Counted from the stretch's first letter, positions 9,371 through 18,735 are shown. The stretch: DNA of 64,000 nucleotides from Mucilaginibacter flavus (GCF_030409315.1 NZ_JAUFPS010000023.1:38817-102816), one strand, 5' to 3'. Made by a program: numbers and translations. Notes: a model not told the origin generated them from the sequence alone.

Positions 9371-9874
9371 TTAAATAGCCGGTTGAATGTGGATATACTT
9401 GGTTTTGCCCTCATGTTTTACCAGGACAGAGTCCTTCAGGTTTTTCAGCAGTTTGATTTGGTCCACCGTCTCTCCTTCATCCATTTCTGCAGCCTTGCCA
9501 TTGATATGCATAAAAGCGACTAATTTTTTTGATCCGGGATTTTTAATATAACCTGAATAGCGGACAACACCCCAATTGAAGGAGATCACCGGGTTTGCCA
9601 TCTTGGTCACCGCCCTTGGCTGAACCCTTAGTGAAGGCTTTATCGTGTCCTTTTTGGCTGCCAGGCCAAAGGGGTCCCGATAATTTAATAAAAGCCGCGA
9701 AGTATCCCGCGGTATGGCGTAGTCATTGAATACTTCCTTAATGGGAGGCGGCGCAATGTATGCCTCGTCTCCACCACTGCTGTAAGCAATTACGATTCGG
9801 TATATAATCATTCCCCACACCATTAGCATCACAACTATCAGCACATATGTCAATATTTTATTTTTTTTGAGCAT
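9371..9874 (-). CDS. Single-pass membrane protein, GspC/PilP-like
   Basis: 167 residues. One N-terminal membrane helix (about 8-28), a Pro-rich linker, a low-complexity periplasmic segment containing the RDPFG motif, then a small beta domain (about 105-167) with YSGYIKN, AFMHINGKAAEMDEGE and a C-terminal IHIQPA. Membrane helix, RDPF-like linker and homology-region-like beta domain match the layout of GspC and PilP, which connect the inner-membrane platform to the secretin. The match is in architecture and short motifs only. It sits 10 bases after the lipoprotein gene of the same operon. Confidence 0.65.
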   Translation of the reverse strand: MLKKNKILTYVLIVVMLMVWGMIIYRIVIAYSSGGDEAYIAPPPIKEVFNDYAIPRDTSRLLLNYRDPFGLAAKKDTIKPSLRVQPRAVTKMANPVISFNWGVVRYSGYIKNPGSKKLVAFMHINGKAAEMDEGETVDQIKLLKNLKDSVLVKHEGKTKYIHIQPAI

Positions 9875-9884
9875 TGCGGCTTAT

Positions 9885-10844
9885 TTAAAGTAATACAAAA
9901 TTTCGCAAACCGCTTGGTTTTCCTTCCTTGCCCGAAGCGTTAACCGCGCTTACTTTCCAGTAAAGCTGGTTGCCGGGATTTCCCAGATTGAAGTTGTAGG
10001 ATGTTGTAGTCACCTTCAATGGGAAAGCATTACTGTAAAGCGTAGTAGAGTCGCTCTTAAAGACGTATAACTTGTAACTGGCAGCGCCGTCCACCGCATT
10101 CCAGCTAAGCTGTAGCGGCAAGGTTACCGCACTTCCATTCGCTGGTGATGCAAGAGTAACCTGTCCGGGGGGAGGCAACTGGTAAGTCACGTAATTTACC
10201 GCAGACCATTTGGATTGCTCTGTTTCGTTTTCAGCTCTCACCCGCCATGCGTAGGTCTGATCTTTAGGAAATGTAAAGTTTATTTGCTGCCCTGGCACAA
10301 CATTATTATATGTCAAAGCATTTTCGTTGGCAAAATTATTGGTATCTATCTCCAGCTGGTATTTAGTAGCGCCAAATAAACTATTCCATTTAAAAAGCAC
10401 AGTATTCTGAGTGGTAACGAAATTATTGGCGGGAGATGACAGCGTCATGGTTTGATTAGTTAATGAAGATTCTTCAACAACAAAACTGCGGGCGGTTGAA
10501 TAGGCGGTTTGTGAACTTCCGTTTTCCGCCCTTACTCTCCATTGATAGTTCCCCGGCTCAAGTGTTGCTGAAAATTTGTTTCCTTTAACGAGCGTGTCCA
10601 GAATAAGTCCACCGATGGAGTCGAAGCCTGGAGCGACCACCTGTAAACGGTAGCTGAGCGCATCTTCTACTTCATCCCACCAAAAGTTGACGGTATATTT
10701 CGTGCTTTGATAGTTATCTGCAGGCGCTTCAATATTAACCTGTCTCTTGGCAATGGAGGGCTCAATGAACTCCTTGCAGGAAGACAAAAGCGTATTGGCC
10801 GTTAAAAAAAAAGTTAAAATATATAATAAGTGTTTAAGTTTCAT
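9885..10844 (-). CDS. Lipoprotein with three fibronectin type III-like repeats
   Basis: 319 residues. The leader ends in LLSSC, a lipobox, so the mature protein is lipid-anchored from Cys23. Three repeats of about 90 residues follow, each beginning with a P(A/S)xN segment and containing W-(D/N) ... A-x-x-Y-x-L, which is the Fn3-like pattern of Bacteroidota surface proteins. It is the first gene of the pilus-like operon. It may be the outer-membrane or surface component that the pseudopilus acts on, but this is inference. Confidence 0.75.
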   Translation of the reverse strand: MKLKHLLYILTFFLTANTLLSSCKEFIEPSIAKRQVNIEAPADNYQSTKYTVNFWWDEVEDALSYRLQVVAPGFDSIGGLILDTLVKGNKFSATLEPGNYQWRVRAENGSSQTAYSTARSFVVEESSLTNQTMTLSSPANNFVTTQNTVLFKWNSLFGATKYQLEIDTNNFANENALTYNNVVPGQQINFTFPKDQTYAWRVRAENETEQSKWSAVNYVTYQLPPPGQVTLASPANGSAVTLPLQLSWNAVDGAASYKLYVFKSDSTTLYSNAFPLKVTTTSYNFNLGNPGNQLYWKVSAVNASGKEGKPSGLRNFVLL

Positions 10845-11444
10845 TATCGGCCTAATTTAAGAATAAGTCGATAGAAAATATTGTGAATTTTTATGTATTT
10901 TAAAATTGCTTTAAACACTGCTTTTATTCGACCTTAATACTGGCATAATGCTAATATAAAATTGTGCCATTTTTTACAAATAGAAAGAACAACGCTTGAA
11001 AAGCGTATCAAATCTATGAATAAAGTTCCTTCCGGTCATTCGTTTTACCGATGATTCCTTTTAATAGTATCATTTATTATTGACGTTGGATTATGTTGCT
11101 GGTAACGTTGCATTGTTACAAAAAGGCGAATCAGTTAGGAGTGTAATATTCTTGGATGCAGTTTTGTTTTCTGGCAATATTTAGCTAATATTTTATATTG
11201 AGGATACCTTAAAAACTGTATTTTTACTCCTAAGCAGATATAGCAAAATCTTTATTTTAGTAAATATAAGGTATCAGCTACTTAATCCATATCACATATC
11301 ATGAAAAATGTCTTCTTCTTTAGTTCTTAAAGTTTTGTTCCAGAATATTTTAGCAGCTGATACCCGCTCGATGTTGGCAAAATATAGCGATGTCTACTGG
11401 TTATGTATACTTTTTTAAATCCTTAATTACAATTTATATTCATC
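10845..11444. other. 600-base AT-rich intergenic region between divergent genes
   Basis: No open frame of gene quality and no long repeat was seen. It separates the minus-strand pilus-like operon from the plus-strand fibre-like gene, so it should hold both promoters. I could not point to a full TAnnTTTG element for either. Confidence 0.6.
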
Positions 11445-12671
11445 ATGAAAAAAATAGCTTTGACTTTGTTTATCCTTTTATCGGTTTCACAATTTTTACA
11501 CGCCCAGTGGACTACGAACGGTAATGCTACCTATACCTCCAACAATATCGGTATAGGTACAACTACTCCCTCATACCAGTTTCAGTTGTACAATGCTACA
11601 GGGCGTAGCACGAATAATGGCGCTTATGCTGATTTCGGATTAGACTCCTATAATAATACCTCATGGCAGGGCTCACGCCTGTATTTCGGGCGCGCCCGCG
11701 GTAATGTGACTACTCCACTTGCAGTACAGAACGGGGATTTCATTGGCTGGCTTGACTTTTATGGCCATGATGGGACCGCGGTGCAGCGGTCCGGGCAGTT
11801 GGTCTTTAAGGTTGATGGCGCTCCGTCAAGCGGTATTGTACCCGGGGCATTCGTATTTAGTACCGCTGGTTCCGATGGGGTTGTCGCAGAGCGTATGCGG
11901 ATTAGCTCGAACGGCAGTGTTGGCATTGGTACTTCTAACCTCATTTCCGCTTTCCAGCTTGGCAGCGTCCAATATAAGTTTTCTGTTGGAAAGGCTGACG
12001 GTCCAAACTTAAATTATGGAACAACATATATGGGCTTTAATGCGGCAAGAAGTGTTGGAGCCTGGTCGACCGCAACTTGGACGGTTGAAGGTGATGGCTA
12101 TCATAATGGTGGAGGTGTGATTTATAGCGATATTTCTGGTACGGTATCCATAGTTCCTATTGCTTCAAACGGAACAAGTACACAGACGCTTGCTGATGCA
12201 GATATTAAAAGCAAAGTTGCCTTCCGGGTTAGTGGTACTGGAAATGTGGGTGTAGGTGTAACAGACAATTCAAATTGGAATCTTGCTGGCTCAACTTATA
12301 AATTAGCAATAGGAGGTAGTGTGATTGCAACCGCGGTAACTGTAAAACTTGCTGCCAATTGGCCCGATTATGTTTTCAAAAGAGATTATACTCTACCATC
12401 ACTAACCGATGTCAAGGCTTATATAGATCAAAACCATCACTTGCCTGAAATTCCATCGCAACAGGAGGTTGCTAAAGAAGGGGTTAATTTAGGTGATATG
12501 AATAAGTTGCTGCTGAAGAAGGTGGAAGAGTTAACCTTGTATTTAATTGCAGAGCACAACGAAAAGGAAGATATGTTAAAAAAAGATATAAAGCAGCAAC
12601 AAGCCATTATTGAATTAAACGCCCGTTTATCAACACTTGAGCAAACCCTGAAAAATTTAAAAGCAAATTAA
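11445..12671 (+). CDS. Secreted tail-fibre-like protein with C-terminal chaperone-like segment
   Basis: 408 residues, signal peptide about 1-20 ending FLHAQ. The body has NIGIGTTTP and repeated S/N-G-S-V-G-I-G motifs, typical of trimeric beta-prism fibre shafts. The C-terminal ~90 residues (WPDYVFKRDY, LPEIPSQQEV, then a coiled coil KKVEELTLYL) match the conserved end of many Bacteroidota surface fibre proteins, related in layout to the intramolecular-chaperone ends of phage tail fibres. It is a monocistronic gene followed by a strong terminator. Probable location is the cell surface. The ligand is unknown. Confidence 0.8.
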   Translation: MKKIALTLFILLSVSQFLHAQWTTNGNATYTSNNIGIGTTTPSYQFQLYNATGRSTNNGAYADFGLDSYNNTSWQGSRLYFGRARGNVTTPLAVQNGDFIGWLDFYGHDGTAVQRSGQLVFKVDGAPSSGIVPGAFVFSTAGSDGVVAERMRISSNGSVGIGTSNLISAFQLGSVQYKFSVGKADGPNLNYGTTYMGFNAARSVGAWSTATWTVEGDGYHNGGGVIYSDISGTVSIVPIASNGTSTQTLADADIKSKVAFRVSGTGNVGVGVTDNSNWNLAGSTYKLAIGGSVIATAVTVKLAANWPDYVFKRDYTLPSLTDVKAYIDQNHHLPEIPSQQEVAKEGVNLGDMNKLLLKKVEELTLYLIAEHNEKEDMLKKDIKQQQAIIELNARLSTLEQTLKNLKAN

Positions 12672-12770
12672 AATTAAAAAAAAACTCGATTTTAGTTGTT
12701 TTATTATTATTGTTTATTAGATATTTAGCAAAAAAAAATCAGAATCCAAATGGGATCACAATAAAATATA

Positions 12771-12798
12771 AAAAGCAAGTTATTTATAACTTGCTTTT
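12771..12798 (+). terminator. Intrinsic terminator after the fibre-like gene
   Basis: A perfect inverted repeat AAAAGCAAGTTAT / ATAACTTGCTTTT with a two-base centre, ending in a T-rich tract. It lies 100 bases after the fibre gene and just before the next small gene. The A/T-flanked arms let it act in either direction. Confidence 0.8.
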
Positions 12799-12823
12799 TA
12801 TATTTAGCACCAAACCATTTATC

Positions 12824-13072
12824 ATGCCGTTGTTTTTTATCAAGTATCGGAAGATTCTCTTTGCAGCAAGTATTTACATGTTCTTATACGCTTTTTATGA
12901 GATTTACAAGGGGATTGAAGGTGCCATTTCTGTTGATAAAGCATATAAAGCTGAGGGGGTAGGTACTTTTATAAACGCCTGCTTAAGTTTGTTTGTAGCT
13001 GTGTATTTGTTCATCAATGTTCGTAAAGCAAATAAAGCAGTTAAAAATGAGCACCTATCCGGAGGAAAGTAA
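12824..13072 (+). CDS. Small membrane protein, unknown function
   Basis: 82 residues starting at the ATG after the terminator; the longer reading frame from 12710 would run through the hairpin and code for a Lys/Asn-rich tail, so it is rejected. Two hydrophobic helices (about 9-27 and 47-65) enclose a polar loop with Tyr and Lys, and the C-terminus is basic. I do not recognise a family. Confidence 0.6.
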   Translation: MPLFFIKYRKILFAASIYMFLYAFYEIYKGIEGAISVDKAYKAEGVGTFINACLSLFVAVYLFINVRKANKAVKNEHLSGGK

Positions 13073-13118
13073 AAGGCCCTCTAAGCACATTGTCCCAAAA
13101 ACTTATTGCTTACAGCTA

Positions 13119-14606
13119 TCATTCTTGTACAAGCGATAGCACCACTTTATAAGCTGTTTTTTTGTCCCATCTCGCTATCAGCCATGCTATAAAGCTCAAA
13201 GTGAATATGTCTTTATTTTCTATCCTGTCCAGCTGGTTTAAAACCGCCTTTCTGTATGCCGGTTCCGAAGCTACATCCGGTTTTAGCAGGTATTTTTCAA
13301 CCAAACTCAGGTAGGATAGTACGCGTTCTTCCGAAGTTTTTAGCAGGTACTTTTTATATCGCCGCCGGAAGCTGTTTAACCGGGATGTGGCAAGCTCAAT
13401 GTTTGAGAACTGTGCTTGCACCAAAATCTCCATCAGGTTTTTTCGGATGGTCCATAACATGCCCATTTTTTTCTCGTACCAGGCATCAGTGCGTGTTAGT
13501 AAACCAAGCTGTTTCAAACTCCCCCTGTCGTTACAAAGGGCTAAAAACATGGTAAGGCATATCCGTAAATCCTCTATATCCTCTGGTTTGTGTGCCTGTT
13601 TTGAATTAGAGAGCGATTTATGCAATAAAGCAATCGCATCATCAGCAAAGCCTGTGAAAAACAGGTTGAGTGCAGATAGCAGCTGATGGCGCAGGTAAAA
13701 CACCGTGTGGTAACGGCTATCCCTCAGCATTAAATCCATCATTTGCTTAAGGTAGCCCACACTCCCGGCAAAATCCATTCGCCGCAGGTGGAAGTTAGCC
13801 AGAAAATACAAGATGGATATATGGTAAAAAAGATACGATTGTTTAATAAGCTGCTGGCCTTGCATGAATTGATTAGTTCGGGCGATGTAGCGCTCTATCA
13901 ATTCGTAATTTTGCTGTATGGCTGCATATTCATTAGCGATGAAAAGGATTTGGTAAATAGCCTTATAGGTCATCAAATCCTGGGTGGAGATTTTATATTT
14001 CCTTATTGTTGCCAGTATCAAGGCTGTTAGGTTAACTACCTTACCTTCCAGGTGTATTTGCTGTAGTTGCTGCCTCAAAAAGGCATAAGCCATATTGAGC
14101 TTGGCTTCGCGTTGCATATCAGCCTGGTTCCGTAGGAAACGCGCTGTTAACGCTTCAAGGTTTTCTGCTCCCGGCAGGTGGGCGTATTGTAGTTTCAACA
14201 GCAAAAGCTCGTTCAATAAATTAAACTGTTCCAAATGTTCGGCCAGTCGTTCGGCTTTATCCAAACATTTGAAGGCTATTTTGATCACGTCGTTTTCTAA
14301 CAAAAAACGCGCAACCACAACCAAACGCAATGCGTCATAAGTGTCGGAATGACTACTCTCAAAAGCTCTCTGCGATAAAAATAGCAGCAAATTATCCTGC
14401 AACCTTTTCCGCAAAGCATGGTATGCATCGTTGTTTTTCTCCGGATTGTAGAGTTTGTTTAAATTACTGATATCGTCAGTTTCTATCGAATCAAGTAAAG
14501 CAAGGTTTTTTACATCGCTTCTTTTATTTTTCCGCTGTAAAAACTGCCTGAAAAGCTTTTTTTCGCTACTGTTGAGTAGCTTAACCAACTCCGATAATGA
14601 GTCCAT
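13119..14606 (-). CDS. Conserved helical-repeat hypothetical protein
   Basis: 495 residues, no signal peptide or membrane segment. Almost wholly alpha-helical with Leu-rich amphipathic pairs, looking like a TPR or similar solenoid. The N-terminus SSEKKLFRQFLQRK is typical of a hypothetical family found in Bacteroidota. The likely place is the cytoplasm, as a scaffold. No catalytic motif is visible, so no function is assigned. Confidence 0.7.
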   Translation of the reverse strand: MDSLSELVKLLNSSEKKLFRQFLQRKNKRSDVKNLALLDSIETDDISNLNKLYNPEKNNDAYHALRKRLQDNLLLFLSQRAFESSHSDTYDALRLVVVARFLLENDVIKIAFKCLDKAERLAEHLEQFNLLNELLLLKLQYAHLPGAENLEALTARFLRNQADMQREAKLNMAYAFLRQQLQQIHLEGKVVNLTALILATIRKYKISTQDLMTYKAIYQILFIANEYAAIQQNYELIERYIARTNQFMQGQQLIKQSYLFYHISILYFLANFHLRRMDFAGSVGYLKQMMDLMLRDSRYHTVFYLRHQLLSALNLFFTGFADDAIALLHKSLSNSKQAHKPEDIEDLRICLTMFLALCNDRGSLKQLGLLTRTDAWYEKKMGMLWTIRKNLMEILVQAQFSNIELATSRLNSFRRRYKKYLLKTSEERVLSYLSLVEKYLLKPDVASEPAYRKAVLNQLDRIENKDIFTLSFIAWLIARWDKKTAYKVVLSLVQE

Positions 14607-14699
14607 ATAGATGTGTTATTCTATATAAAGGTATAGAAATTGAAAATTATATCGTCAGTAATTTTCAAAATATGATTTTTATAACGCTGTTTTACGTGA

Positions 14700-14707
14700 T
14701 ACGTTTG
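14700..14707 (+). promoter_or_regulatory. Candidate -7 element of the YiaA/B gene promoter
   Basis: TACGTTTG matches the Bacteroidota -7 consensus TAnnTTTG exactly and lies 31 bases before the ATG at 14739. A matching -33 TTTG is not obvious. Confidence 0.5.
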
Positions 14708-14738
14708 CTTCCATATTAATCATTAAAACAAAACAAAC

Positions 14739-15206
14739 ATGGAACCGCTACAACAAAGAACAGAAGAAAATTCATCGGCCGTAAAATATGGCGAAAAGGT
14801 TAGAAACCCGTTTAAGCCTACCGGCGCGTTTATAGGTGCCTCCTGGTTTGCCTTGTTGGTAGGCGCGGTGGGCTATTGCGTGGGCTTATGGAATGCAGGC
14901 ATGAAGCTGAACGAAAAAGGCTACTATTTCACCATTCTATTATTCGGTTTATTCGCCGTAATCTCCGTACAAAAAAGTGTTAGGGACAGGGCCGAGGGAC
15001 TTGCCGTTACAGATCTTTACTACGGCATTAGCTGGTTTGCCACTATTGCCGCCATGATTTTATTAACAATTGGCCTGTGGAACGCGGATATGACGTTGAG
15101 CGAGAAAGGCTTTTACGGTATGGCATTTTGCCTCAGCATGTTTTCGGCGATTGCCGTACAAAAAAATACCCGCGACGCTAAGATGTTTGAGGACAAAGAA
15201 CTGTAA
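14739..15206 (+). CDS. YiaA/YiaB family inner-membrane protein
   Basis: 155 residues made of two tandem copies of the YiaA/B two-helix unit: A-SW-FALLVG...GLWNAGMKLNEKGYYF and SWFATIAAMILLTIGLWNADMTLSEKGFYG. Each copy ends with a short basic stretch of the type VQK-(S/N)-(V/T)-RD. Four membrane helices are predicted. The family is widespread; its function is unknown. The start follows a plausible promoter. Confidence 0.88.
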   Translation: MEPLQQRTEENSSAVKYGEKVRNPFKPTGAFIGASWFALLVGAVGYCVGLWNAGMKLNEKGYYFTILLFGLFAVISVQKSVRDRAEGLAVTDLYYGISWFATIAAMILLTIGLWNADMTLSEKGFYGMAFCLSMFSAIAVQKNTRDAKMFEDKEL

Positions 15207-15373
15207 CGTAGCGGTTACCACCCCGCAGCGCTTTGCATGGCAGGCCTGTGGGGTTTATTTAGATAATGCGCTATTAAGGTGTGCGTTTTGTATTTCAGCA
15301 TAAGGTAACATATTCAACGAGCCCAATGAGTAGCCGCTATACGGTATTGAATATTTGATGCCTTATAGCACAC

Positions 15374-15558
15374 TGTCATTAAGTTAAAGTTTTTCTCCCC
15401 CATAGGGGGTAAAGCTTTGTAGGCAAAACAAGAGATAACGCTCCGTGCCGTAGGTACGGAACCTGTGTAGCGTACCTACGGCACGCAAAAAGTCTTAATT
15501 TTCGTGCGCTACAAAGCTTTTGCTCCGATGGAGCACCCTATCTATTAACTTAATGACA
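15374..15558. repeat. 185-bp nested palindromic element (MITE-like)
   Basis: Perfect 14-base terminal inverted repeats TGTCATTAAGTTAA (15374-15387) and TTAACTTAATGACA (15545-15558). Inside are a second pair containing AAAGCTTTGTAG / CTACAAAGCTTT and a central 15-base perfect pair CGTGCCGTAGGTACG / CGTACCTACGGCACG (15444-15458 and 15471-15485). There is no coding capacity. The structure fits a non-autonomous element or a palindromic intergenic repeat. Confidence 0.75.
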
Positions 15559-15684
15559 TTGCTTATACCCGTTTGTAGGGAAATTTACTTTTTTGCTCCA
15601 AGGAGTTGTCTTTTGATACACAAATCTCTAAAAGCTATTTCCCTGGCCCTTTTATTTATCCTGCCATAATCCTGTGTGTTTCTT

Positions 15685-15692
15685 TATCTTTG
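15685..15692 (+). promoter_or_regulatory. -7 promoter element of the ABC-F gene
   Basis: TATCTTTG matches TAnnTTTG. It lies 23 bases before the GTG at 15716, and downstream of an alternative GTG at 15674. This decides the start codon in favour of 15716. Confidence 0.65.
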
Positions 15693-15715
15693 CGCAAACT
15701 CAATACTTACATACA

Positions 15716-17350
15716 GTGATTAATGTTAATAACATTTCCGTTTCATTTGGCGGAACCACCTTGTTTAGCGACATAACATTCTCTATAAACGAGAACGATA
15801 AAATAGCCCTGATGGGTAAGAATGGTGCGGGCAAGTCAACCATCCTCAAAATTATTGCCAATGTCAGCAAACCTACCACGGGTAACGTAACTGGCCCTAA
15901 GGACGCTGTAATAGCATATTTGCCACAGCATTTGCTTACCCACGATAACGTTACCGTTTTTGAAGAAACGATGAAAGCTTTTGACGAGGCTAACCAAATG
16001 CAAAAAGAGCTCGATGAGGTGAATGAGCAGCTCAATATCCGTACCGACTACGAAAGTGATGCTTACATGAAGCTGATTGAGCGGGTATCTGAGCTGAGCG
16101 AAAAATTTTATTCGCAGGAGGAAGTCAATTATGATGCTGAGGTAGAGAAAGTGCTGAAAGGTTTGGGTTTTGAACGTAAGGATTTCACGCGCCAAACTTC
16201 TGAATTTTCGGGCGGGTGGCGTATGCGTATTGAGCTCGCTAAAATCCTGTTAAAAAAGCCAGATTTGATTCTGCTGGATGAGCCTACCAACCACATGGAT
16301 ATTGAAAGTATACAATGGCTGGAAGATTTTCTGATCAATTCGGCAAAGGCCGTAATGGTAATCTCCCATGATCGTGCTTTTGTTGATAATATTGCCAACC
16401 GTACCATCGAGGTAACCATGGGCCGGATATATGATTATAAAGCCAAATACAGTCACTACTTGCAATTGCGTGCCGACCGCCGTGTACATCAATTAAAGGC
16501 CTACGAGGAGCAACAGCGTTTTATTGCCGATAATCAGGAATTTATAGACCGTTTTAGAGGTACGTACTCCAAAACGTTGCAGGTGCAATCGCGCGTGAAG
16601 ATGCTCGAAAAACTGGAGATTATCGAGATTGATGAAGTTGATACTTCGGCCTTAAGGTTGAAGTTTCCGCCATCCCCACGTTCCGGTCAATACCCGGTAA
16701 TGGTAGAGGAACTTACCAAAACCTATGGCGATCATGTGGTGTTTAAAAATGCAGCTATGGTAATTGAGCGGGGCGAAAAAGTGGCTTTTGTTGGCAAAAA
16801 CGGCGAAGGTAAGTCGACCATGATTAAAGCCATTATGGGTGAGATTGATTTTGAAGGAAGCTTAAAAGTAGGTCACAATGCCAAGATTGGGTATTTTGCT
16901 CAAAACCAGGCTTCTTTGCTCGATGAGAATTTAACGGTATTTGAAACCATCGATCAGATTCCTTTAAGTGATGGCACGGTGAAGATCAAAGACCTTTTAG
17001 GCGCGTTTATGTTTAGTGGCGATGATACCACAAAAAAGGTAAAAGTACTTTCTGGTGGCGAGAAAACCCGCCTGGCCATGATCAAACTATTGTTAGAGCC
17101 GGTAAACGTATTGATACTGGATGAGCCCACCAACCATTTGGATATGAAAACCAAGGATATTATCAAAGATGCCCTGCGGGATTTTGATGGAACCCTGATC
17201 TTAGTATCGCACGACCGAGATTTCCTGGACGGACTGGTGAAAAAAGTATTTGAGTTTGGCAACAAACGCGTTCGCGAACACTTTGAGGACATTAAAGGGT
17301 TTTTGGCCTACAAAAAAATGGATAGCTTAAAAGAGATTGAACAAAGCTAA
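15716..17350 (+). CDS. ABC-F family ATP-binding protein
   Basis: 544 residues from the GTG start that lies just after the -7 promoter element. Two nucleotide-binding domains with no membrane part: Walker A GKNGAGKST at 34-42 and GKNGEGKST in the second half; signatures FSGGWRMR and LSGGEKTR; Walker B with LLDEPTNHMD and LDEPTNHLD; and H-loops SHDRAFVD and SHDRDFLD. A charged linker of about 80 residues between the domains matches the ABC-F P-site tRNA-interaction motif. These proteins act on the ribosome in translation. The subtype (EttA-, Uup- or YbiT-like) cannot be fixed by eye. Confidence 0.93.
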   Translation: MINVNNISVSFGGTTLFSDITFSINENDKIALMGKNGAGKSTILKIIANVSKPTTGNVTGPKDAVIAYLPQHLLTHDNVTVFEETMKAFDEANQMQKELDEVNEQLNIRTDYESDAYMKLIERVSELSEKFYSQEEVNYDAEVEKVLKGLGFERKDFTRQTSEFSGGWRMRIELAKILLKKPDLILLDEPTNHMDIESIQWLEDFLINSAKAVMVISHDRAFVDNIANRTIEVTMGRIYDYKAKYSHYLQLRADRRVHQLKAYEEQQRFIADNQEFIDRFRGTYSKTLQVQSRVKMLEKLEIIEIDEVDTSALRLKFPPSPRSGQYPVMVEELTKTYGDHVVFKNAAMVIERGEKVAFVGKNGEGKSTMIKAIMGEIDFEGSLKVGHNAKIGYFAQNQASLLDENLTVFETIDQIPLSDGTVKIKDLLGAFMFSGDDTTKKVKVLSGGEKTRLAMIKLLLEPVNVLILDEPTNHLDMKTKDIIKDALRDFDGTLILVSHDRDFLDGLVKKVFEFGNKRVREHFEDIKGFLAYKKMDSLKEIEQS

Positions 17351-17850
17351 GCGGAGCGAAGGAGCGGTCATTGCTTCGTACTTTCGATGAAAAGTTATCT
17401 AAATAGAGGGGGCGGTCATCCTGAGCCTGTCGAAGGGCGCGCGCAGAGGCCTTCGCCCGCGTGTTTCGACAGGCTATTTACGACGTATTCGTTTTAGATG
17501 AATGCGTTGGGTTTTAACGCTGGCAACGACTCACCCCGGCAACGCTTCGCTGGCCGACCCTCTCTCCGGCTAAAGCCGCATAGAGGGTGAACCCCATTTT
17601 TTTATTTCCCCACCCCTCTATGCGACGCAGTCGGAGAGAGGGGAAGACGGGCGGAGCCTCGTCGGGGTGAGTCGTCTACGCCGTGCTATATACGCTATTT
17701 TCACTTTCACAGTCTCCATATTTTACAATGCGCAATGATAATTTTATCTCTTTTTAACGGCCTTTATTGGAACAAAAAGATTCAAGTTCGCAAAAAATGT
17801 GAACTTGAATCTGAATAAAACTCCTGATATTTTTTAGCGCGCCCAACGCG
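17351..17850. repeat. Intergenic region with two palindromic elements
   Basis: No gene in 500 bases. AGCCTGTCGAA (17424-17434) and TTCGACAGGCT (17465-17475) form one inverted repeat; its flank is the widespread CTTCGACAGGCT type of intergenic repeat. A larger element runs 17527-17675, with ends ACGACTCACCCC / GGGGTGAGTCGT and inner arms around CTCTCTCCGGCT and CTATGCGACGCAGTCGGAGA. Confidence 0.7.
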
Positions 17851-18735
17851 TTAAATAACCAACTCGCCCTCCATTACTATTACAGATGATCCGCTTACCC
17901 ATATACCTTCGGGTGTTACTTTAACCTGTATGGATGATGCATGGTTTACCAATACGCCCTGTAATATCTGGTAGGCTTGTCTTTGGCTAATATGGCTTAC
18001 GGCGTTAAGGTATCCGGCCAATGGTCCGGCGGCGGTTCCGGTCGCGGGGTCTTCATTGATGCCGAAAGCAGGGTTGAAAAACCGTGTTTCGGCAACATAG
18101 TCTTTTTCGCTGCTATCTGTGGTGAACAGGTAAAAGCCCTCAAAGCCATATTGGGCAGATATCTTCTTCAAAAGATCATTGTTAGGTAAGGCCTGTTTAA
18201 GGGAGTCGTTATTTTTGATTGGCACCATTAAGTGGGCAACTTCGGTTTGCACAACGGTTGGCAACCAGTTGCAAAGTTTCAAATCTTCGGTATCCAGGCC
18301 CAGGGCTTCGGCAACTAAAGCGGCGGGTACGGCATCGAGTATCTTGGATGATTGCTGTTTCATGGCCACAAAATGAACCCCATTTTCTGTGGATGTTACC
18401 AGCGGAATTTTATGATCCTGAATAACTACCCATTTATTATCGCCTTGTTCTTTAAAAATATCCCAACCTTTTATCAAAGCCAGGCATACTGCGCCCAACA
18501 AATTATGCCCTGCGCCGGTCACCTCGTAAAAACCAGGTGTGAATGATCGTACCTTGAATGCCTTTTCTGCAGCGGAATAAAATACAAAGGATGTTTCTGA
18601 ATAGCCAAACTCGCGGGCAATGTCATAGTATTGAGATAAGGCTAATTCTTCATCGCTCCACACAACCGCCAATGGGTTGCCCTTGTAACGCTGGTTGGTG
18701 AATACATCAAGAATGTAATATTTTAGTTTTTTCAT
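17851..18735 (-). CDS. PhzF family isomerase/epimerase-like protein
   Basis: 294 residues starting at MKKLKYYILDVF; the 18 codons upstream are in frame but do not resemble the family. Characteristic segments are DVFTNQRYKGNPLAVVW, the catalytic-Glu region FGYSETSFVF, TGAGHNLLGA, and the C-terminal NEDPATGTAAGPLAGYL. This is the diaminopimelate-epimerase-like double barrel. The substrate of most PhzF paralogues is unknown, and no phenazine genes are nearby. It is divergent from an AraC regulator that begins 140 bases away and may control it. Confidence 0.9.
   Translation of the reverse strand: MKKLKYYILDVFTNQRYKGNPLAVVWSDEELALSQYYDIAREFGYSETSFVFYSAAEKAFKVRSFTPGFYEVTGAGHNLLGAVCLALIKGWDIFKEQGDNKWVVIQDHKIPLVTSTENGVHFVAMKQQSSKILDAVPAALVAEALGLDTEDLKLCNWLPTVVQTEVAHLMVPIKNNDSLKQALPNNDLLKKISAQYGFEGFYLFTTDSSEKDYVAETRFFNPAFGINEDPATGTAAGPLAGYLNAVSHISQRQAYQILQGVLVNHASSIQVKVTPEGIWVSGSSVIVMEGELVI

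Noticed and set aside
12710..12823. Longer start for the small membrane protein at 12824
   Set aside because: The frame would pass through the terminator hairpin and encode a low-complexity tail.
15674..15715. Upstream GTG as start of the ABC-F protein
   Set aside because: It lies before the -7 promoter element, and the extra residues do not match the family.
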